A program made the translations under genes and the position numbers. 64,000 bases of DNA. Origin: Persicaria tinctoria (lineage: Eukaryota; Streptophyta; Magnoliopsida; Caryophyllales; Polygonaceae). The notes beneath the pieces were generated by a model, which was not told where the DNA came from, ran no database searches, and saw only the letters and a program-made list of their open reading frames with translations. Below are positions 57,746 to 64,000 of the stretch, piece by piece (position 1 is the stretch's first letter; each line of letters starts with the position of its first letter). The stretch lies in assembly GCA_037127255.1 (NCBI GenBank), contig JBANSL010000016.1, positions 4,776,501 to 4,840,500 on the forward strand. Reading direction: 5' to 3'.

Positions 57746-58289
57746 ATGGCCGACGAGGAAGAAGGGATTTTGTGTTTGATGTACGGATCCCAAAACTCGA
57801 TCCCAAATGAACCCATATCCAAAAAAATCGAGTCCAAATTAAATGAAATCGACCAAATACCCATCCCAGATCTATTGTCTTCCTCGCCTCTAGCCGACCA
57901 CTATTGGAGGCCCTGCGTTAAGCACAGATTCTGCGGATCCTGCAAGGAGAGGGAGGGCTCGGAGTTTAGCCTGAGAGAGTCCGAAATCAGCGTCGATAGC
58001 CTCTTGGTAGTCGCGGAGAGAGGGATAGGAGAGAGATTGAGATTAACAATTGAGTACATAGAGGGATAGAAGATGAGGAAGACGAGGAGGCGATGAGATT
58101 GAACTGCACCGCCATTTTTGTTCTATGTACTCGATTCGCTATTTTCAACGATGAAAATTTAATAATTAAAAAAACCGCAACCGCGCATTGCGGATCCGCG
58201 GTGCTTTTTAATTTTTATTTTTAAAAAAAAACGCAACAGCGCATTTCGAATTCGCGGTTGCGAACTGTGTAAACGACGAAAATTTCACC

Positions 58290-58326
58290 GTGTATATAGT
58301 AAGACCCTTTATAAAGAGATATAGAT
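58290..58326 (-). other. Possible Helitron 5' terminus
   Basis: Minus-strand A|TCTATATCTCTTTATAAAGG has the form of a Helitron 5' end. If it belongs to the 3' end at 55881, the SHMT fragment lies inside a 2.45-kb Helitron. No other 3' end was seen between. Confidence 0.4.
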
Positions 58327-58585
58327 TATATATTAATTTAATATTTTAAATTAAATCTATTAGTTATTTCAAAGATAAAAAAAACAATTGCAAAAAAAGA
58401 AAAAAATGATTAAAAACGGGTGAATTAAAATAGATATACACATTACCAATGATCTATTTATGTTGTGATAAGGGAGATGTGACCCTTACAAGAGATAAAT
58501 GGTTCAAATCCCACGGTTCAAGTCTTTTACAAATTATGACTCGAGTCATTAGGAAATTAGTCGACAATCTTAAAACCCTTCACAT

Positions 58586-58725
<140 letters not shown>

Positions 58726-59194
58726 CACAAGCGAAAAACCCACATGCCAAGTAAAAGTAGATGCGATAAATAGAAAATATTTAAAACATGTTGAGACATG
58801 TAAAATTTTGATGGCCGTACGATATTTCTGGGTTTAATTTTGTGGGTGATGGACGGTGGGGATTACTAGTTAATAATGTCAGCATCATTTTTGACGTTAC
58901 GTGTCGGTTAAAATGTGTCGCCCACCATTAAATACGGACTACAAAGTTTAACAAGCTTAAGCAACACACACAAATAAAATATTATTATTGGGTATTATAT
59001 ATACACATAGATTACTTTGATTAAATTAATAAGTAAGGTTAAATCTTAATGATGATTAAGTTCAACGTCTTATTTTCCTTTCAAGATGCGTCCTTTTTTT
59101 TTAAAAAAAAAGTGATTAATTAAGAGCTTGTTAGCTATTGGTGGGGTATGGTTTGATAATTAATATGGAGTATTAAAATTAGAAATATTAAGTA

Positions 59195-59430
59195 CTCCCT
59201 CCGTTCCATAATACATGTTCTTTTCTTTTTTTGGCACGCTTTTTAATGAGTGAAAAACTCTATAAAATATTATTTTTTTAATTAATTTTTTTATATAATA
59301 TGATACTCATTAGTAATAAGTATCATATCATATAAAAAAATCAATTAAAAAAATTATATTTTATAGAGTTTTCCGCTTATTAAAAAGCGTGCCTAAAAGG
59401 AAAGGAACATGTATTATGGAACGGAGGGAG
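59195..59430. mobile_element. TA-flanked MITE, well preserved
   Basis: 236 bp, TIR CTCCCTCCGTTCCATAATAC with exact complement at the right end, TA at 59193-59194 and 59431-59432. The best-preserved of the five copies in this window. Confidence 0.92.
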
Positions 59431-59492
59431 TATAGTGGAACGATACTTAGCTTATTCACGCATATCTATCTATCTATCTATCTATCTATATA

Positions 59493-60095
59493 TCTATATA
59501 CATATACTAAAACCGATGCATAGCGTCCTATGTGGCGCATTGTGGTTGATTCTAAAGAAAACAATCTTATATGACGCGTTGTAGTTGATTCAAGGAAAAA
59601 ATTAAAAAAATAATATGTTATCATAGTTTATAGAAAGTTATATAAGTCACAACTCACAATATATATATATTAGTTAATTAACAAAAATATAAATAAAAAA
59701 TGTTTCATAGCCATACTTACCAAAAATATTAATAGATAAATATGTATTATTTGATAAGTGTTATTTTATTTATATCTAGATTATTTTTTGGTAAAAAAAT
59801 TATTTATATCAAAATTAATTGTTTAATAATTGCTATTTTATTTATATCTATATTATTTTTTGAGATCAAAATAATTTATCAAAATATTAGGTAGCCACAA
59901 TACATCCGTGGATAGATATTTTAGTAAACTAACGTTATAAATATATACTACATATTTAATTAAAAAACAATATATATTAAACTATTTTTAAAAAATAGTT
60001 ATCTATTAAATTACATGAGATTCAAATAATGGTAGATTAGAAGAAAAAAATACCTAATAATATTATATCCGTACATTAGACGGGGCCTACACTAG
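59493..60095 (+). mobile_element. Small non-autonomous Helitron
   Basis: A|TCTATATACATATACTAAAA at 59493 is a Helitron-type 5' end. The 3' end has CCGT-ACATTAG-ACGG, eight bases, then CTAG (60092-60095) and T. About 603 bp, no coding capacity. The exact 5' base is uncertain because a (TATC)n run precedes it (59463-59490). Confidence 0.75.
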
Positions 60096-60915
60096 TTGGT
60101 AATAATTAGGGAGAAATTGCCCCATGTAAGTTTCAAAGTTTTTATTATAGTCATAAAATTTGAGTATAAATTAATATCTAATTAAGGAAGGAGAGTGTTC
60201 TACTAGCTAGGTTTTATAAATTACTTTTTTTTATCATAATTAACGGATAAATTTATAAATTAATCATAACTCCTAAATTGATTATCGAACATTTGTTTTA
60301 TATATATATATTCTTAAATTATTTAATATTTTCAATTGGAGAAAAAATATTCTAAATTAATCAATTGATTTAACCATTTTTAAATCCTTTAATGAGATTT
60401 ATCTATATATACCCTAAACATGTCTTTCTATGGATATAGGTTAAAAACCTTAAGATTCTCTAACAAATAAAAAAGCGACCCTAAAAAGTAATATTAAAAA
60501 AAACTAAAATAAGATGATATCATTAGAGCATAGATAAAAAGCCCATATATATAAATAAGATGGAAAAAAAATTACGGAATATTTAGGGAATCTTATTACA
60601 CTAAACTATATAGATATATATAGATAAAATGGCATAATAATATTGGATTTGACTTTAATTAATGAATTTAGGAAGCATATAATGAGGGATATAGTTAGGG
60701 GAAAAGGTATGATATAGATACGAGCTGGCCGGGTATTTAAGACTAAATGTACCTTTAATTTGTATATAATTCATTCATTCATCTAATAATAGATATGTCG
60801 CATGAGAATAATTAATTTCATTCTTTCATTCCAAGTATTAATTATAATTAATGTTGCAGCTTACTCAAATGGGCCGACATGTATCATTCACGGTAATACT
60901 TTCCAGTTTTAAGTC
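60096..60915. other. AT-rich spacer
   Basis: No gene or element recognised. Confidence 0.4.
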
Positions 60916-63900
60916 TTTTTTTTTTTTTTTTTGGTAAAGAAACAGAGGGGAAGAGCCCCCTATCCGAAGTAATACAAATAGAAGAGTGACAGTAGACCTC
61001 ACACGACAGTGCTCAGGCGAGTCGAACAAACTCCCTGAACATCCTCCCGCATAAGCCCAACTGCATCGGTCGGTAAATCGTTCAGAACAACAACACCAAG
61101 AGGAAAAGATAACGCAAAATAAGCAAGGAAATCCGCTAAACGATTCCCTTCGCGGACCGTGTGACGGAACTGGATAGTCCAATTCCTACTAAGGAAGCCA
61201 TGGCAACCAAGTACCAGGCTAGCACAGGGGTGACTGGGCTTGACCCCCTTCTCCAACAATCTCAACGCAACTTCAGAATCTGTCTCGCACACCACCTTTC
61301 TGAAGCCTTGTGTCCAGGCTACCTCGAGCCCCTTCGCAATGCCCCAAAGCTCCGCCTCCACCACCGAGCAAGTGCCGATGTTGTGCACGAAACCGAGCAG
61401 CCAATTTCCTTTGTTATTCCTTATAACACCTCCAGCTGAAGCCAATCCCGAGCTCTTAACCGCTCCATCCGTATTCACCTTGACCCACCCGTCATCCGGT
61501 GGAATCCATCCGACCAAAGTGGGGACCCGTTCCCTTCTACTATTCTGCTGGGCGCGCATCTTCCTGGTTTTTCCATGCTCCTGGGCCATTGCTTTGCAAG
61601 CTTGCGGCGTGACATTCCTGCCCGAGCTCTCCTTGAAGACGACTTCGTTCCTGCTGGTCCAGAGCCTCCAGATTGTGACGGCGAAAAGATTCCTCCACTC
61701 CAAACCATCCGAGTCCATTCTCGTGCTCAGGATGTTAGCTCTAAGCCACGCAGCGAAAGGTAGCGTGAGGAACCCTACCTCGTGCTTGGCCCCTTCAACC
61801 TGCAGCCACAACCTCTTAGCAGTACCACAATCTCTAAAAAGGTGGGAAAGAGATTCAACGTTAATACAACAAACTGGGCAGAGATTAGAGTTACCTAAGT
61901 GTCGTCGAGCTCTTTCTTGGTTCGTCAAAACTCCCCCCTTGATGGCCATCCAGACGAAGGACCTGATCTTCTCCGCCACATTCAGCTTCCAAACGTCTTT
62001 AAAGAACAGAGTATTCGTTGAAGCCTCTGTGTCATTACCCCTCACAGCAAGGTAACCCGAAGTCACAGAGTAATCCTCATCTCTATTTTTGGTCCAACTC
62101 AAGCAGTCCTCGCGCTCCGAGACCGCCAAAGCAGCGACATTCAGGAGGCTTGTGGGTGGGAGAAAGGACGCGAACTGCCCCCACCTCCACCCAGACACCG
62201 CATCCCACATATCCGAGACTAACATCGAGTCCACATCTTCCGGCTCACCATAGTGAATGCGATCAGCCAGAACCTCATCCCCCACCCATTTATCCTTCCA
62301 GAAACGGATACTCTCGCCATCACCTAAGCACCATTTAGTATGGGGTTTGATGATGGTATCCACAGCTTTCCTTATACCTTTCCACACATGGGATGCACAC
62401 ACCGACCTTCCGAACGCCTTATTAGCATATTTTCTGGTCAGAACATCCACCCAAAGGCCATCGACATCCTGCAGGAGTCTCCACCCTAGTTTCGCAACGA
62501 GAGCAAGGTTAAGGTCCGACATAATTTTTATTCCAAGGCTGCCCAGCTGTCTCGGTTTAGTAATCTCAGACCAAGCAATTTTATGCATTCGACGCTTCTC
62601 CACCGAGGATCCCCAAAGAAAATTCCTGTAGATCTTATCAATCTTCTTGCACATTCCATCTGGAAGGATCATGGTTGACATTGAGTAAACCGGGAGTGCC
62701 GAGAGGACAGCCCGAGTGAGCGTCGTCTTACCAGCAAAATTCAGCACCTTCGTCTTCCAACCCGCCAGTTTAGATGTGAATTTCTCTAAGATAGGAGCAA
62801 AAATCTTATTCGTGGCCCTGCTGTGAAGAATCGGCACCCCCAAATAGGTACCCAGGTCCGAGGTGGCCTCAATACCACTCTCCAATTGAACTTTATCCAG
62901 CAGTTCTCTCTTGACATTTCCGGAGAAGAAAACCTTGGACTTTTGAAGGCTAACTTTTTGTCCAGACTTTCCGCAGAAAGTATCCAAGCATCCACGAATC
63001 ACCCTCATTTGCGCGACTGATGCCTCAGCGAACAACAGGATATCATCGGCGAAAAATAAATGAGATAACTTGGGGCCACCCCGGGCAATCTGTATAGGCT
63101 TCCAATTCCCTCCCTCAAAAGCTTCCATAATCAGGTGACTCAATCTTTCCATACAAAGAATAAAGATATATGGAGAGATAGGATCGCCCTGTCGGATGTC
63201 GCGAGAAGGGATAAACTGTTCTGTAACCTCCCCATTCCATAGCACTTGCATTCTCGGAGTGCGAATGCACTCCATAATCCAACGGACCAGCACATTCGGA
63301 AAACCAGCACAGCACAGGGTCTCCTCGACGAAATCCCAATTCAATCTGTCATAGGCCTTCTCAAGGTCCAGTTTCAAACACATCCACCCTTTAGCTCCTT
63401 TCTTCCTCCTCATAGAGTGGACGACTTCTTGGGCAATAACGATATTATCGGAGATGAAGCGACCCGGGATGAAGCTACCTTGCGTCGGGCCTACAAGCGA
63501 TTGCATCAGCGGTTGGATTCTTTGTGCCAGTAATTTGGTAATAGCCTTATAAATCACGTTGCAGAGGCTAATGGGCCGGAACTGCTGGATCGTTTCCGGC
63601 TTACCCACTTTCGGCAGGAGTGTGATAAGTGTATCATTGACTCCCAACGGGAGCTTAGAAGTCACAAAGAAACGCTGAATAAACTCCAACACCGAACTCT
63701 TAATAGTGCTCCAACACTTCTGAAAGAAGATAGGTTGAAAACCATCAATACCTGGAGACTTGTAAGGGCCCATGCTCTTGAAAGGACACCAAACCTCTTT
63801 CTCAGAGATATAACAGCAAGTTCCCTCCCAAACCCCCGGTTGCAACTGTGGGAAGGCATTCGGCAGGACATAACTATTCCCCAAACCGTATTCGCTCTTA

Positions 63901-64000
63901 TACAGAGATTTGAAGTAGTCGATAGCTTACATTGAATACGGTTCAGTGCAGCCATAAGATTCTCCTTCCGAGCCTGAATTCTGCCAAACACATCCTTGTT
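60916..64000 (-). mobile_element. LINE (L1-type with RNase H), partial at window end
   Basis: Minus strand, entering from beyond 64000. The 3' end is a 17-base A-run (60932-60916) after a 66-bp 3' UTR. The RT and RNase H coding frame is intact (60999 to about 63945). The 5' part of ORF2 and ORF1 are outside the window. Confidence 0.93.
60999..63945 (-). CDS. LINE ORF2, RT-RNase H portion (partial)
   Basis: Open for about 980 codons to a TGA at 60999. RT: PYKSPGIDGFQP, FRPISLCNVIYK, LDLEKAYDRLNWDF, IRQGDPISPYIF and the catalytic FADD (about 63045). zf-RVT: NLCPVC ... HLFRDC. RNase H: VNTDGA, VVEAELWGI, ETDSEVAL and REGNRLADFLA, with all acidic positions present. The N-terminal edge is abnormal: in another frame 63998-63945 reads FGRIQARKENLMAALNRIQ, the linker after the endonuclease, and the next residues in the main frame are AIDYFKSLYKSEY, the segment just before the RT. 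The intervening part normally found in plant LINEs is missing, so ORF2 carries an internal deletion with a frame change. Its enzyme domains could still be coding-competent. Confidence 0.9.

Noticed and set aside
57746..58069. 107-codon plus-strand frame as a gene
   Set aside because: No recognisable family; lies next to an SHMT pseudogene on the other strand inside likely Helitron sequence.
58440..58550. GGTTCAAATCCC B-box-like sequence, possible tRNA or SINE
   Set aside because: No convincing A-box, cloverleaf or target duplication.

Overview
This window is a piece of a flowering-plant nuclear genome, almost certainly a eudicot. The evidence is GT-AG introns, an AHK2-type cytokinin receptor, a STERILE APETALA gene, a SNEEZY-type F-box gene, and plant-specific repeats (LINEs with an RNase H domain, Copia and Athila-like LTR elements, TS-type SINE, Helitrons, TA-flanked MITEs). 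I cannot place it below that level from sequence alone.

Three host genes are supported, all on the minus strand. (1) STERILE APETALA: ATG at 14336, stop at 8778, three exons, a 4.0-kb first intron and an 87-bp second intron, predicted 490 aa. (2) A small single-exon SNE/SLY2-like F-box gene at 24371-23922, which appears to lack about ten residues of the F-box core. (3) A cytokinin-receptor histidine kinase of AHK2 type, 50776-44432, twelve coding exons, predicted 1148 aa with all catalytic motifs, preceded by short upstream ORFs.

The rest is largely mobile DNA. Region by region: 928-8427 a complete LINE with a 17-bp target duplication, ORF1 frameshifted and ORF2 broken by two TAG codons; 10.6-11.1 kb nested TA-flanked MITEs inside the SAP intron; 14.5-14.8 kb a MITE beside the SAP TATA box; 15.0 kb a TS-type SINE; 15.4-19.8 kb MITEs, a Helitron terminus, tandem repeats and two LINE fragments; 24.8-25.9 kb a Mutator-type element with a perfect 9-bp duplication carrying a DUF1639-like gene fragment; 26.5-27.3 kb another TIR element; 27.4-40.4 kb a decayed Copia element (minus strand) that was itself split by a very young Athila-like, gag-only LTR element (TR-GAG type) at 29055-34633; 40.7-41.2 kb a SINE abutting a MITE; 52.8-54.1 kb two LINE tails; 55.9-58.3 kb Helitron material with repeated 5' termini and a serine hydroxymethyltransferase fragment; 59.2-60.1 kb a MITE and a small Helitron; 60.9 kb to the window end a LINE with a 961-codon open RT/RNase H frame.

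The genes do not form an operon or pathway cluster. Loosely they all touch growth control: SAP (organ size), SNE (gibberellin/DELLA signalling) and AHK2 (cytokinin). I found no wholly new molecular system. The most interesting items are the SNE F-box core deletion, the Pack-MULE, the nested LTR pair with a GC-rich minisatellite in its LTRs, and the multi-headed Helitron.
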